A DNA stretch of 64,000 nucleotides from Pedobacter cryotolerans (GCF_005116475.1 NZ_SWBO01000009.1:177-64176), one strand, 5' to 3'. Positions 18,747-27,013 are shown, counted from the first letter of the stretch. Notes: generated from the sequence alone by a model not told the origin. Translations and numbers: made by a program.

Positions 18747-20714
18747 ATGAGAAGAATATTCAATATAAGCATTATTGTAATTAGCATATTAATGCTCAAC
18801 ATATCTACTAGTAAGGCGCAATATGTACTTAAAGAGGCTGATATTCAGTTTGATCTTTATAATTATGAAAAAGCAGTAATACTATACACGGAAGCTTATC
18901 AAAAGAAAAAAACACTAAAGGCTACAGAAAGATTAGCAGAAAGCTACAGACTGATGCAAGATTACAAACAAGCAGAAAGTTGGTACGCACTTTTAATAAG
19001 CACAGAGGGTGCTAAGCCTGAAGCACACAGGTGGCATGCAGAAATGCTAAAAAATAATTCAAAATATAGCGAAGCCAAAGTGCAATATGCAAAATACGCA
19101 ACACAAGCAAAAAATTTAACTCCAGCTCAATTTAATCAAGTAGATGTTTGGCAAAAATCTTGTGATTCGGCTGTAAAATGGATGAGAAACCCAAATACAA
19201 TTGCCATCAAAAATGAAAAATCTCTAAATAGTGCTCAATCTGATTGGGCAGCTGTAAATTATAATGGTAATGTTGTATTTACTTCAGATAGATCAAATAT
19301 TGGAGAACTTAATGTAAGAACAGATAAACCATTTTTAAAATTTGATACGGGTAAAAAACCAGATAAAAAAATATACGGTTGGACAGGTAACGAATACTTA
19401 AAAATTTATCAAAAAGATAAATCAATTGATAGTATCTCTCTATTTCCAATAAATGCTCATACTGATTATCACGTTGGCGCTACGAGTTTTAGTAAAAATG
19501 GAAATGAAGTATTTTTTACATTAACAAAAATACCTAGTAAAGTAGAAAAGTTAAAAAATGCGCCTAGCACCATTAATATAGAAATTTACAGTAGTAAAAT
19601 GGAAAACGGAAAATGGAGTGAGCCTATTCCATTTCGTTACAATAAGGCGCAAGAATGGTCTGTTGGAGATCCTTATTTAAGCATAGATGGAACAACTTTG
19701 TTTTTTGTTTCTAATAAGCCAGGTGGATTAGGTGGTACAGATATTTATTATTGTAAACGTTCATCTGGAGGAAATTGGGGTGAAGCTATAGCCTTGTCGG
19801 CAGCTAATACTGCGGGTAATGAAAGAAGTCCTATGAAGGATGATGAGAATTTTTATTTTTCAACGGATGGTAGTATCAGTATGGGCGGCTTAGATATATT
19901 TAAAGCTAAAATTACAGATAGAGGGGTTTTAACGAATATCGAAAATATGGGCTATCCATTAAATTCTGCCCAAGATGATTTTGCTTTTAATATTTTAGAT
20001 AAAACAAAAGGTTATTTTGCCTCTAATAGAGAGGGTGGGATAGGTAGTGACGATATTTATACTTTTATAGAGCAACTGAAACTTAAATTTAGATTGGAGG
20101 GACAGGTATTTAATAAAGAGACAAATTTTCCTTTAGCAAATGCAGTAGTAACTTTAAAACATGTTAACGGTACGCCAATCAAAACTACTACTGATGAGAA
20201 TGGCAGATATAAATTTAATTTAGAAGAGAACACGGATTATAATGTTTTAGCAGAAAAAACAGAATTTAGAACAGCCAATGAAGATATAACAACCAAAGGT
20301 TTAAATGAATCAAAAGTGATTAAGCAGGATCTTTATTTGGCACAAATAGTTATTGGAAAGGAAATTAGAATTGAGAACATTTATTACGATTTCGATAAAT
20401 CTAACATCAGGCCAGATGCCTCTAAGGAATTAGATAAAATAGTTACTGTGATGAAAGAAAATCCAACAATTTGGATTGTACTTGGATCACATACTGATAG
20501 TAGAGGTAAAGATCAATATAACCAATGGTTATCTCAAAGTAGAGCTAACTCTGCCGTACAATATATAATTGATAGGGGTGTAGATAAAAGCCGTATAACT
20601 GCAAAAGGCTATGGAGAAAATAAACATGTAAACGAATGTGAAAATGGAGTGAAATGCTCAGAAGAAGCTCATCAATTAAATAGAAGAACCGAATTTACAA
20701 TTGTTAAACAATAA
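18747..20714 (+). CDS. PorE-like OmpA family protein (TPR, PD40 propeller, CarboxypepD_reg, OmpA)
   Basis: 655 residues. Signal peptide about 1-24 (STSKAQ). TPR-like helices (about 28-145) precede a PD40/WD40-like propeller (about 160-435; motifs VNYNGNVVFTSDRS, GTTLFFVSNKPGGLGGTDIY, GGIGSDDIY). A CarboxypepD_reg fold (445-535) and an OmpA peptidoglycan-binding domain (540-655) follow, the latter with YYDFDKSNIRP, GSHTDSRG and SRANSAV. This order is the architecture described for PorE, a T9SS component bound to peptidoglycan. Next to porP and a type B substrate it probably anchors this secretion/attachment module to the wall. It could be a paralogue dedicated to this locus rather than the general PorE. 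Confidence 0.88.
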   Translation: MRRIFNISIIVISILMLNISTSKAQYVLKEADIQFDLYNYEKAVILYTEAYQKKKTLKATERLAESYRLMQDYKQAESWYALLISTEGAKPEAHRWHAEMLKNNSKYSEAKVQYAKYATQAKNLTPAQFNQVDVWQKSCDSAVKWMRNPNTIAIKNEKSLNSAQSDWAAVNYNGNVVFTSDRSNIGELNVRTDKPFLKFDTGKKPDKKIYGWTGNEYLKIYQKDKSIDSISLFPINAHTDYHVGATSFSKNGNEVFFTLTKIPSKVEKLKNAPSTINIEIYSSKMENGKWSEPIPFRYNKAQEWSVGDPYLSIDGTTLFFVSNKPGGLGGTDIYYCKRSSGGNWGEAIALSAANTAGNERSPMKDDENFYFSTDGSISMGGLDIFKAKITDRGVLTNIENMGYPLNSAQDDFAFNILDKTKGYFASNREGGIGSDDIYTFIEQLKLKFRLEGQVFNKETNFPLANAVVTLKHVNGTPIKTTTDENGRYKFNLEENTDYNVLAEKTEFRTANEDITTKGLNESKVIKQDLYLAQIVIGKEIRIENIYYDFDKSNIRPDASKELDKIVTVMKENPTIWIVLGSHTDSRGKDQYNQWLSQSRANSAVQYIIDRGVDKSRITAKGYGENKHVNECENGVKCSEEAHQLNRRTEFTIVKQ

Positions 20715-20737
20715 ATTAAAGGCGCTCTTAACTACAG

Positions 20738-21100
20738 ATGAATATTCTTATTGCTGATGATGTTAAAATTTACAGGCTTGCAATTAAATCCTATATCCAT
20801 AAATTATGGCCAGATGCTGTAGTTTATGAAGAAAGTAATTTAGATTCAGTAATAAAAGATGTTTTTGATGTAGAATATGATTTGCTGATATTAGCTGATA
20901 GTATGCCAGGTAATGAGCAAATTGAAGATTTTGTTACACAAGCAATAAAATACACCAAGGTAATTATATTTTGTGATTGTACTGAAGATAGCGCCAAAGC
21001 CAAGAGATTAATAGAATTGGGTGCGGATGGTTTTTTATCGAAAACGGCGACAGAGCAGGAGGTAATTAGCACTTTGCTATTTGTTTTTAGTGAAAATTAA
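20738..21100 (+). CDS. Stand-alone response-regulator receiver-like domain with displaced Asp
   Basis: 120 residues forming one receiver fold: acidic pair near the start (ILIADD), predicted switch strand VIIFCDCT and the conserved Lys in GADGFLSKTA. At the phosphorylation site the sequence is ILADSMPG. Aligned to canonical D-x-x-M-P, the acceptor position is Ala and an Asp sits one residue later. There is no output domain, although the C-terminal GADGFLSK is typical of LuxR-type regulators. It begins 23 bp after the PorE-like gene, so is probably co-transcribed. It may be a phosphorylation-independent adaptor. Confidence 0.7.
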   Translation: MNILIADDVKIYRLAIKSYIHKLWPDAVVYEESNLDSVIKDVFDVEYDLLILADSMPGNEQIEDFVTQAIKYTKVIIFCDCTEDSAKAKRLIELGADGFLSKTATEQEVISTLLFVFSEN

Positions 21101-21160
21101 TCAGGCTTAGATAAATAAAACGCAGCTGTAAAAGATTTATGATGTTTGCATTAAACATTT

Positions 21161-21168
21161 TACCTTTG
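21161..21168 (+). promoter_or_regulatory. Bacteroidetes -7 element (TACCTTTG) for a probable leaderless mRNA
   Basis: Exact TAnnTTTG match ending 3 bp before the ATG at 21172. Transcription would start at or within a few bases of that ATG. This supports 21172 over the upstream ATG at 21139, which would precede the transcript. The -33 region is weak. Confidence 0.5.
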
Positions 21169-21171
21169 TGT

Positions 21172-21393
21172 ATGGAAATAAAAGAGCAGAAAAATAATCC
21201 ATTACATGGTTTAACTCTTGAGTTTATTGTAAAACAACTTTTTTTTCATTACGGATGGGAAGAGCTGGGCAACCTAGTTAAAATCGCTTGTTTTAAAAAT
21301 GATCCAACAATGAAATCGAGCTTAAAGTTTTTACGAAAAACAGATTGGGCTCGTAAAAAGGTAGAAAAATTATATTTAAACACATTTCACTAA
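21172..21393 (+). CDS. VF530 family DNA-binding protein
   Basis: 73 residues from the chosen start ([13 protein letters not shown]). The family signature is clear: [52 protein letters not shown]530 proteins are small dimeric helical proteins proposed to bind DNA; their cellular role is not established. The ATG at 21139 is in frame but would add a hydrophobic, non-conserved stretch upstream of the predicted promoter element. Confidence 0.85.
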   Translation: MEIKEQKNNPLHGLTLEFIVKQLFFHYGWEELGNLVKIACFKNDPTMKSSLKFLRKTDWARKKVEKLYLNTFH

Positions 21394-21447
21394 AACATTG
21401 ACGCCTTAATAAAGTTAGTTAAATAGATCTTATTTAACCAGCTAATT

Positions 21448-22146
21448 ATGAAACAGGTATTCTCAATATTTTTTCTAGTAATTTTTATTCATTTAACTGC
21501 AAAAGCGCAAACTGAAATTAAGGGACAAGTCATAGATCAGGTTTCTAAAAAAGGTCTTGAAAAGGTTGAAGTGCTAAACACCACCAATCAATTATCAACG
21601 CTTACTGATATCAATGGTAATTTCAAGATCAATGCTAAAGTTGGTGATGTGATGGTTTATCGACTATTGGGTTTTGATACAGATACGGCTTTATTAATAA
21701 ATTTAAAAGAAGTAAAAAGACTTCTTCGTACACAATCAAATACCTTAAATACAGTTAGTATTTCTGGGCAGGTTGACCCTAAAACTCAGTATGCCGATGT
21801 GTATAATAAAGCCAATCCGGTATTACTAACTCCAGGTAGGGGTCTGCGTTTTTATCCGTCTAGTTTTTTTGGTAAAGAAGGTAAGCACGCCAGAAGGCTA
21901 AAAAAATTGATCGAAACTGATCAAGTAGAGAAAGAAATTGATAAGAGATTTAATGTCGTTACTGTTACAGCATTGTTGCCTATTAAACAACCAGAACTTT
22001 ATGCGTTTTTGGTGCTTTATCGTCCTGATATTAAATTTGCTATAAATGCTGATTCTGATGATTTTAGATTTTATCTATTAGAAGCTTATGAAAAATTTAA
22101 AGCGTTGCCTGCAGATCAAAAAACATTGCCTAAACTTCAGAATTAG
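21448..22146 (+). CDS. CarboxypepD_reg-like secreted protein
   Basis: 232 residues. Signal peptide about 1-20 (LTAKAQ). Residues 21-95 are a carboxypeptidase-regulatory-like beta sandwich (TEIKGQVIDQVSKKGLEKVEV, then TDINGNFKINAKVGD and YRLLGFDT). In Bacteroidetes this fold often heads TonB-dependent receptors; here no barrel follows. The remaining ~135 residues (LLTPGRGLRFYPSSFFGKEGK, a basic helical part) are not assigned. Probably a periplasmic or surface-associated accessory protein. Confidence 0.7.
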   Translation: MKQVFSIFFLVIFIHLTAKAQTEIKGQVIDQVSKKGLEKVEVLNTTNQLSTLTDINGNFKINAKVGDVMVYRLLGFDTDTALLINLKEVKRLLRTQSNTLNTVSISGQVDPKTQYADVYNKANPVLLTPGRGLRFYPSSFFGKEGKHARRLKKLIETDQVEKEIDKRFNVVTVTALLPIKQPELYAFLVLYRPDIKFAINADSDDFRFYLLEAYEKFKALPADQKTLPKLQN

Positions 22147-22334
22147 TACGTTGTACTATTAAGGTAGTTTTTTGAATTTCTAATAAATGTTATAAATTAA
22201 ATGTTTTCTTCAACTAAATTTTCTTGCGCAAAACGTGTTAAATCGCTGTATTTAAGATATTTTTAAATATTGATAAGGTTTTTGTGTGCAAACCTAAAAT
22301 ACATTTCATAAATTAGTCATTCAAATATGAATGT

Positions 22335-23069
22335 ATGAAAAGAGGTTTGATGTTAGTTGTGATGCTTTTTGTGGTTAATAATGCTTTAGCTAAAATGGTA
22401 AATGCTTTGCCTAAAGATAAACCAAGTGTGCTGGTGTTTTCATTAACTAAGGGTTTTCACCATTCATCAATAGCCGATGGAATAGTGGCGTTATTTAAAT
22501 TGGGACAAGAAAATAACTTCAAGGTAGATACCACCACAAATGTTTTATCATTTAATACGCAAAATCTTAAACAATACAAAGTCATTATTTTTTTAAATCC
22601 TACCGGAACTAGTGTGTTTAATGATGATCAAAAAGCTGCATTTAAATTTTTTATAAATGAAGGTGGTGGTTTTGTTGGCATACATGCAGCAACAGATTTT
22701 AGTTACGAATGGGATTGGTATGGTAAATTAATTGGAGGGTATTTCGAAAGTCACCCTAAAATACAAGAAGCAAAATTAAATATTGTAATGCCTAAACATA
22801 CGCTGGTAAAAGGTTTGCCTAGCCCATGGTTACATAATGACGAGTGGTATAATTTTAAAAATTTAAACACTGATGTTAAGGTACTCATCCAGGCTGATGA
22901 AACTTCATATAAAGGTGGTAAAATGAAAAATAATCATCCTGTTAGTTGGTATCACATTTACGATGGTGGAAAAGTTTTTTACACGGCATTGGGGCATACC
23001 AATGAGTGTTATTCAGATCCTGTTTTTCTTAAACATTTATTAGCTGGTATAAAGTGGGCAATAAAATAA
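22335..23069 (+). CDS. ThuA domain-containing protein
   Basis: 244 residues. An N-terminal signal-like segment (about 1-19, NNALA) precedes a class I glutamine-amidotransferase-like ThuA domain: VLVFSLTKGFHHSSI, VIIFLNPTGTSVFNDDQ, GGGFVGIHAATDF, GGYFESHP, HNDEWYNF, PVSWYH..GGKVFYTALGH. ThuA-like proteins take part in sugar (trehalose-related) use in some bacteria and often occur with sugar oxidoreductases. No such partner is adjacent, so the substrate cannot be inferred. The signal peptide suggests periplasmic action. Confidence 0.85.
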   Translation: MKRGLMLVVMLFVVNNALAKMVNALPKDKPSVLVFSLTKGFHHSSIADGIVALFKLGQENNFKVDTTTNVLSFNTQNLKQYKVIIFLNPTGTSVFNDDQKAAFKFFINEGGGFVGIHAATDFSYEWDWYGKLIGGYFESHPKIQEAKLNIVMPKHTLVKGLPSPWLHNDEWYNFKNLNTDVKVLIQADETSYKGGKMKNNHPVSWYHIYDGGKVFYTALGHTNECYSDPVFLKHLLAGIKWAIK

Positions 23070-23079
23070 ATTGATTTTT

Positions 23080-23189
23080 GGGCGTTTCCCAATACCGATG
23101 AAGAATCGGTAAAGGGCCGGGCTTTACAGGGCTTCGCTTCGCTACGGTACCGATAAAAAATCGGTACAAACCCTTTCAATCCCTAACGC
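23080..23189. repeat. Palindromic intergenic repeat (GGGCGTTTCCC ... CCCTAACGC type)
   Basis: Begins GGGCGTTTCCC and ends CAATCCCTAACGC, the frame of a repeat common between genes in Flavobacteria and Sphingobacteria. Inside are two similar hairpins, accgat/atcggt at 23094-23110 and again at 23149-23165, and a GGGCCGGGCTTTACAGGGC core. Confidence 0.7.
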
Positions 23190-23248
23190 AAACCAAACCG
23201 TTTAGTTTTTGTTGTTTAACTTAGCAAGGTTAAAAAAATATTTTGATC

Positions 23249-23431
23249 ATGATAAGAATAAATGAGCAAACTGAAAATGAAGTTTTGCAAGATTTAAAAG
23301 TTGGAGATTTAGTAACCGATGGTTTTAGCAAAACAGGTTTAATAGAAAGTGTGGAAACCACTGATGATGGGTTATATAAAATCTATGAAATTTATTTAAC
23401 TACCGGTAGGGTAATTACTACTAAAAGATAA
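23249..23431 (+). CDS. Small conserved-looking protein of unknown function
   Basis: 60 residues from the ATG at 23249; an in-frame TTG at 23243 would add two residues. The product (MIRINEQTENEVLQDLKVGD, then VTDGFSKTGLIESVETTDDG, ending TTGRVITTKR) looks like a small beta-barrel (SH3/KOW-like) fold with alternating hydrophobics. No family is recognised. It converges on the Pr6Pr gene with 4 bp between the stop codons. Confidence 0.55.
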   Translation: MIRINEQTENEVLQDLKVGDLVTDGFSKTGLIESVETTDDGLYKIYEIYLTTGRVITTKR

Positions 23432-23435
23432 GATT

Positions 23436-24029
23436 TTATCGATTTCTTGTCATCAACTTATTGTAATAAATCATAGCTAAGCCAATACTTATGAATGCTA
23501 ATACAATAAAAAAGGTATTGATTAACACTTGTTGATAACCAAATTTAGTAACATCTAAAAACGGGTAAGGATACCAATTCACAAAATAACCTCTAATTAA
23601 CGAATAGGCTAAATAAACTAATGGGAAATAAGTCCACGAGATCATATCTTTCCATACAAGTGAAACTTTGTTAACAAATACTACCCAATAGCTAAAGTAG
23701 GCTAATGGTACAACAACATGTAGTAAGTTATCGGCAACCAATTGCCAACCTTTTGGTTCCCACATACCTCTAAGTACTAAATTGTAAACTAAACCAACTA
23801 TTAAAATGTATAATGCAATTGCAGATTTGGTTTTTGGTAATGAAAATATTTTGCCAAAACTTGTAGGTGATGCTAATAATTCTGAGGTTAAACTAATAGC
23901 AACCAATAAATTACTTAAAATAGTAAAGTAACTAAAGTAGTTAGCAAGGCTATCTTTTAAAATGATGAGTTGTAGAATTAGCGCAAACCATGCAATCAAC
24001 ACCATTGCTATTTCAACATATTTTTTCAT
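23436..24029 (-). CDS. Pr6Pr family integral membrane protein
   Basis: 197 residues with six predicted membrane helices (about 8-26, 33-53, 70-88, 103-122, 134-150, 168-190). The motif YFSYFTILSNLLVA in helix 2 and LLHVVVPLAYFSYW are typical of the family called Pr6Pr. Its biochemical role is not established. The start is 70 bp from the HigB promoter region, giving a divergent arrangement; TATCTTTA on the minus strand near 24050 is a near match to a -7 element. Confidence 0.75.
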   Translation of the reverse strand: MKKYVEIAMVLIAWFALILQLIILKDSLANYFSYFTILSNLLVAISLTSELLASPTSFGKIFSLPKTKSAIALYILIVGLVYNLVLRGMWEPKGWQLVADNLLHVVVPLAYFSYWVVFVNKVSLVWKDMISWTYFPLVYLAYSLIRGYFVNWYPYPFLDVTKFGYQQVLINTFFIVLAFISIGLAMIYYNKLMTRNR

Positions 24030-24091
24030 TGTTTCTTTAGTTAATTAAAGATACAGATAGCTAGCGGATTTTAATAAGTGAAAATAAAAAT

Positions 24092-24122
24092 TTTGATTGT
24101 TACCAATTTGGTAATAAATTTG
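24092..24122 (+). promoter_or_regulatory. higBA promoter with palindromic operator
   Basis: TTTG (24092-24095), 19 bp, TAAATTTG (24115-24122) is a perfect Bacteroidetes promoter. The 19-bp spacer contains the palindrome TTACCAATTTGGTAA (24100-24114), well placed to be the HigA operator that blocks sigma-factor binding. Transcription would begin about 5 bp before the higB ATG. Confidence 0.75.
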
Positions 24123-24133
24123 TATATTTAAAC

Positions 24134-24445
24134 ATGCGCATTATTGCCAAGAAAACACTTATTGATTTTTATAAAAAACATAACACTGCTAAGGCGAGCT
24201 TAGAGGCGTGGTATTTGGAGGTGGTTGATCAAGATTGGGCCATGCCGGCAGATGTAGTTAAGCTTTATACATCTGCAGATGTGATAACTGGGAAATGTTT
24301 TGTGTTTAATATAAAAGGCAATGATTATCGATTAATAGCCGATATAGAGTTTAAGTTAAAAATTGTTTTTATAGTTTGGATTGGTACACATGCCAATTAT
24401 GATAAAATTAAAGTAGAGGAGGTAAAATATGTTAAGGGTAATTAA
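24134..24445 (+). CDS. higB: HigB-family mRNA interferase toxin
   Basis: 103 residues, the usual size for RelE-superfamily HigB. Family motifs: MRIIAKKTLIDFY, an Ala/Trp helix (ASLEAWYLEV), a central FNIKGNDYRLIADI strand pair and the C-terminal FIVWIGTHANYDKI. HigB toxins cut mRNA on the ribosome. The toxin-first order and the 17-bp overlap with the antitoxin gene fit higBA operons. Confidence 0.88.
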   Translation: MRIIAKKTLIDFYKKHNTAKASLEAWYLEVVDQDWAMPADVVKLYTSADVITGKCFVFNIKGNDYRLIADIEFKLKIVFIVWIGTHANYDKIKVEEVKYVKGN

Positions 24446-24788
24446 GACAGAAGAAGAATATGAGTTAGCTTTAGGAAAAGCTTATTTGTTATTGCAGGAA
24501 GAGATAGAATTAGATACCAAAAAAGCCGATGAGTTAGATTTACTCACTTTACTTATTGAGCATTATGAAGAGGCTCATTATCCAATTATGCCGCCAACTC
24601 CAATTGAAGCAATAAAATTTAGATTAGAGCAATTGGGTAAATCCCCAAGTGAATTATCAAAAATTTTAGGAGCTAGAAGTCGCCAATCTGAAATCTTAAG
24701 CGGTAAACGTAAGCTAAGTTTGAGCATGATTAGAAAACTACATGAGGTTTTGAATATTCCTGCTGAGAGTTTGATTGGGGCTTATTAA
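24429..24788 (+). CDS. higA: HigA-type antitoxin, XRE-family helix-turn-helix
   Basis: 119 residues. An N-terminal acidic helical half (about 1-55) binds toxin in relatives; a C-terminal HTH (about 58-115: AIKFRLEQLG, PSELSKILGA, RSRQSEILSGKRKLS, IRKLHEVLNIP) binds DNA. The start lies inside higB and has a clear Shine-Dalgarno-like GAGGAGG at 24416-24422, unusual in this genome and possibly a way to keep antitoxin translation high. It probably represses its own promoter through the palindrome at 24100-24114. Confidence 0.88.
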   Translation: MLRVIKTEEEYELALGKAYLLLQEEIELDTKKADELDLLTLLIEHYEEAHYPIMPPTPIEAIKFRLEQLGKSPSELSKILGARSRQSEILSGKRKLSLSMIRKLHEVLNIPAESLIGAY

Positions 24789-24802
24789 AGTTTTGTAAAT
24801 TC

Positions 24803-25279
24803 ATGCTCAGCTCAATAGATTTAGACTTTCAAAAAATAAAGAAAAAAATATATTATGTTGATGGTTCTCTGCGTGATATTTATATTCATAATACTTCAAA
24901 AGAAGATTGGCAAGTTTGGGCAGACTTTGTAAATGAAAATTACAAAATTTCATTCCATATTTATGAAACAAAGGTAAATGAGGATAATGTTAATCTATCC
25001 AAGATATTTGATTATTGGTGTGGCGTTCATGATAATTGCTCAACAGCAACAATTTACATAGGTGATATACAAGTGAACGCTCACTTCTTCGACGATCAGG
25101 AAATAGAGAACGATATTTCTCCAAAAGAAATAAAATCTATCGAAGATCATAATCAGCTATTAGGTTATATGGTTGGGCTTTCAAATGTTCTTAATAAAAA
25201 AGTAATTATGACACCAGAGAACGAACCTAACATGATTTTAATTTCGGTTGACAAAGGCAAAATTTTTATTAAAAACTAA
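24803..25279 (+). CDS. Hypothetical protein next to higBA
   Basis: 158 residues, acidic and without signal peptide or membrane segment. Residues 20-100 alternate short strands and aromatic helices (DGSLRDIYIHNTSKEDWQVW, then FDYWCGVHDNCSTATIYIGD). The second half has an IKSIEDHNQLLGYMVGLSN helix and a final strand pair. I do not recognise a family; the layout recalls small immunity-type proteins but there is no direct support. It starts 14 bp after higA on the same strand and may share its transcript. Confidence 0.6.
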   Translation: MLSSIDLDFQKIKKKIYYVDGSLRDIYIHNTSKEDWQVWADFVNENYKISFHIYETKVNEDNVNLSKIFDYWCGVHDNCSTATIYIGDIQVNAHFFDDQEIENDISPKEIKSIEDHNQLLGYMVGLSNVLNKKVIMTPENEPNMILISVDKGKIFIKN

Positions 25280-25346
25280 ATTAGCTCTTATTCCATGGTC
25301 TGTGATAAACAGAACACCATTTAGGGGTTATTGTTAAACTTTGTAA

Positions 25347-25530
25347 AACTATTGCATTTTACCTAAAACTTTGTCAGGGTAAAGCGTATTGCAACTGATG
25401 TTTCTTGCACAGGTTTTGGTGCTCTAAACCCGATATACGTGGAAATTTTTGTCATGCTGAGCCTGTCGAAGCACAAAAATTGGAACATTAGCGGGGCTAT
25501 TGTAGCCATTGATTACTGACAATCGTTTTC
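25347..25530. repeat. Direct repeat copy 1 (~185 bp)
   Basis: Matches 25611-25795 at an offset of about 265 bp with only scattered differences. Its core includes TTTGTCATGCTGAGCCTGTCG, a unit of the GTCAT..TGA palindromic repeat family found elsewhere in the window. It ends GATTACTGACAATCGTTTTC. Confidence 0.9.
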
Positions 25531-25610
25531 TCGAAAGAGCCTTTAAACTTTGTCAAATCTTTAAACTCCTTGCTATTAATTTGACAAAGTTACAATGAGC
25601 TAACTTTGAA

Positions 25611-25795
25611 AAGCTATTGCAGTTTGCCTAAAACTTTGTCAGGGTAAGGCGTATTGCAACTGATGTTTCTTGCACAGGTTTTGGTGCTCTAAACCCGATA
25701 TACGTGGAAATTTTTGTCATGCTGAGCCTGTCGAAGCACAAAAATTGAAACATTAGCGGGATTGGTTTAGCCATTGATTACTGACAATCGTTTTC
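25611..25795. repeat. Direct repeat copy 2 (~185 bp)
   Basis: Second copy of the unit at 25347-25530. A related end (ATTACTGACATTCGTTTTCT) recurs at about 51687-51706, so the unit belongs to a family dispersed in the genome. Confidence 0.9.
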
Positions 25796-25942
25796 CAGAA
25801 ATGTTATTCGGTAAACTTATTATCCTCAACTATTTACTGAATTTAAATTAAAGAGATTGCTTTCCCGAGGAAATCGGGACGGGCTGTTGTTCCTCCTCGC
25901 AAAGAAGGCAAGGAGGAAAGAAAAAAAATCTTACTCAAACAC

Positions 25943-26014
25943 TTGATTATCACAAATTAAGTTCATACTTTTGCAGTCCCTTAATGTGGCCTCATTGTAG
26001 GCTGGCCATTAAGG
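25943..26014 (+). promoter_or_regulatory. rpsL promoter and leader hairpin
   Basis: TTG at 25943-25945, 20 bp, TACTTTTG at 25966-25973 matches the Bacteroidetes promoter. The predicted transcript begins GTCCCTTAATG. A hairpin (CCTTAAT..GGCC paired with GGCC..ATTAAGG, 25979-26014, 2-nt bulge) starts almost at the 5' end. It is a candidate ribosomal-protein leader or mRNA-stability element. Confidence 0.72.
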
Positions 26015-26052
26015 AAGTTTTTAAATAAAATAGCAAAAACAAAAAGCAAGAA

Positions 26053-26466
26053 ATGCCAACCATTCAACAATTAGTTAGAAAAGGTAGAGTAGCACTGGAG
26101 TTCAAGAGTAAGTCTCCGGCGTTGGACAGTTGTCCACAGCGAAGAGGTGTATGTACACGTGTATATACTACTACCCCTAAAAAACCAAACTCAGCAATGC
26201 GTAAAGTTGCCCGTGTACGTTTAACCAATGGAAAAGAGGTGAATGCCTATATTCCTGGAGAAGGTCACAACTTACAAGAGCACTCAATCGTTTTGATTCG
26301 TGGTGGTCGTGTTAAAGATTTACCAGGTGTACGTTACCACATTATTCGTGGGGCATTAGATACATCAGGTGTAGCTGGTCGTAACCAACGTCGTAGTAAA
26401 TATGGTACTAAGCGTCCTAAACCAGGGCAAGTAGCTGCAGCACCAACTAAAGGAAAGAAAAAATAA
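26053..26466 (+). CDS. rpsL: 30S ribosomal protein S12
   Basis: 137 residues. [12 protein letters not shown] start, [17 protein letters not shown] loop and [12 protein letters not shown] segment are diagnostic of S12 at the decoding centre. The lysines whose substitution usually gives streptomycin resistance (in TPKKPNS and GRVKDLP) are both wild type. First gene of the str block, with its own promoter and a long repeat-rich upstream region. The basic tail ([19 protein letters not shown]) is slightly longer than in E. coli. Confidence 0.98.
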   Translation: MPTIQQLVRKGRVALEFKSKSPALDSCPQRRGVCTRVYTTTPKKPNSAMRKVARVRLTNGKEVNAYIPGEGHNLQEHSIVLIRGGRVKDLPGVRYHIIRGALDTSGVAGRNQRRSKYGTKRPKPGQVAAAPTKGKKK

Positions 26467-26482
26467 TTAGGAGGAAACAGAA

Positions 26483-26950
26483 ATGAGAAAATCAAAACCA
26501 AAAAAGAGAATTATTCTTCCTGATCCTAAATTTAACGATGTTCAGGTTACAAGATTTGTAAACAATATGATGTACGATGGAAAAAAATCTATCGCTTACT
26601 CTATTTTTTATGATGCAGTAGAAATTGCAGAGCAAAAAGCTGGTGAGAATGGCTTAGAAATTTTTAAACGTGCTTTAGTAAATATAAGCCCAGCGGTAGA
26701 GGTTAAGTCTCGTAGAGTTGGTGGTGCAAACTTCCAAGTACCTACAGAGGTAAGACCAGATCGTAAAATTGCTTTAGGCATGAAATGGTTAATTAACTAT
26801 GCTCGTAAACGTGGTGAAAAAACCATGAAAGAAAAATTAGCAGGCGAAATTGTTTCAGCAGCTAAAGGTGAAGGTGCAGCAGTTAAGAAAAAAGAAGATA
26901 CGCATAAAATGGCTGAGGCTAACAAAGCGTTCTCTCACTTCAGATTCTAA
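26483..26950 (+). CDS. rpsG: 30S ribosomal protein S7
   Basis: 155 residues, normal length. Motifs include [14 protein letters not shown]-like ([17 protein letters not shown]), [20 protein letters not shown] and [14 protein letters not shown]7 nucleates assembly of the 30S head. The gene follows rpsL by 16 bp and has a good Shine-Dalgarno sequence (AGGAGG, 26469-26474), rare for this group of bacteria. Confidence 0.98.
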   Translation: MRKSKPKKRIILPDPKFNDVQVTRFVNNMMYDGKKSIAYSIFYDAVEIAEQKAGENGLEIFKRALVNISPAVEVKSRRVGGANFQVPTEVRPDRKIALGMKWLINYARKRGEKTMKEKLAGEIVSAAKGEGAAVKKKEDTHKMAEANKAFSHFRF

Positions 26951-26976
26951 GATAAATGATTGAATGAAGGAATTTT

Positions 26977-27013
26977 GAATGAGTGAATAGATTTAAATGC
27001 TATTCACTCATTC
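26977..27013. other. Inverted repeat between rpsG and fusA
   Basis: 14-bp perfect stem (26977-26990 with 27000-27013, GAATGAGTGAATAG) and 9-nt loop in the 93-bp rpsG-fusA gap. The GAATGAGTGAA unit recurs in the rpmD-rplO gap. There is no T run, so it is more likely an mRNA processing or stability hairpin, or a small mobile palindrome, than a terminator. Confidence 0.7.

Larger units (their letters stand above)
25280..26052. other. 773-bp spacer upstream of rpsL, built of repeats plus promoter
   Basis: No gene is seen. Two ~185-bp direct repeats fill most of it. An inverted repeat AACTTTGTCAAA / TTTGACAAAGTT (25546-25557 and 25580-25591) lies between them. A fragment of the common CCTCCTCGCAAAGA-type repeat is at about 25857-25915. 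The rpsL promoter and leader hairpin occupy the last 110 bp. Confidence 0.75.
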
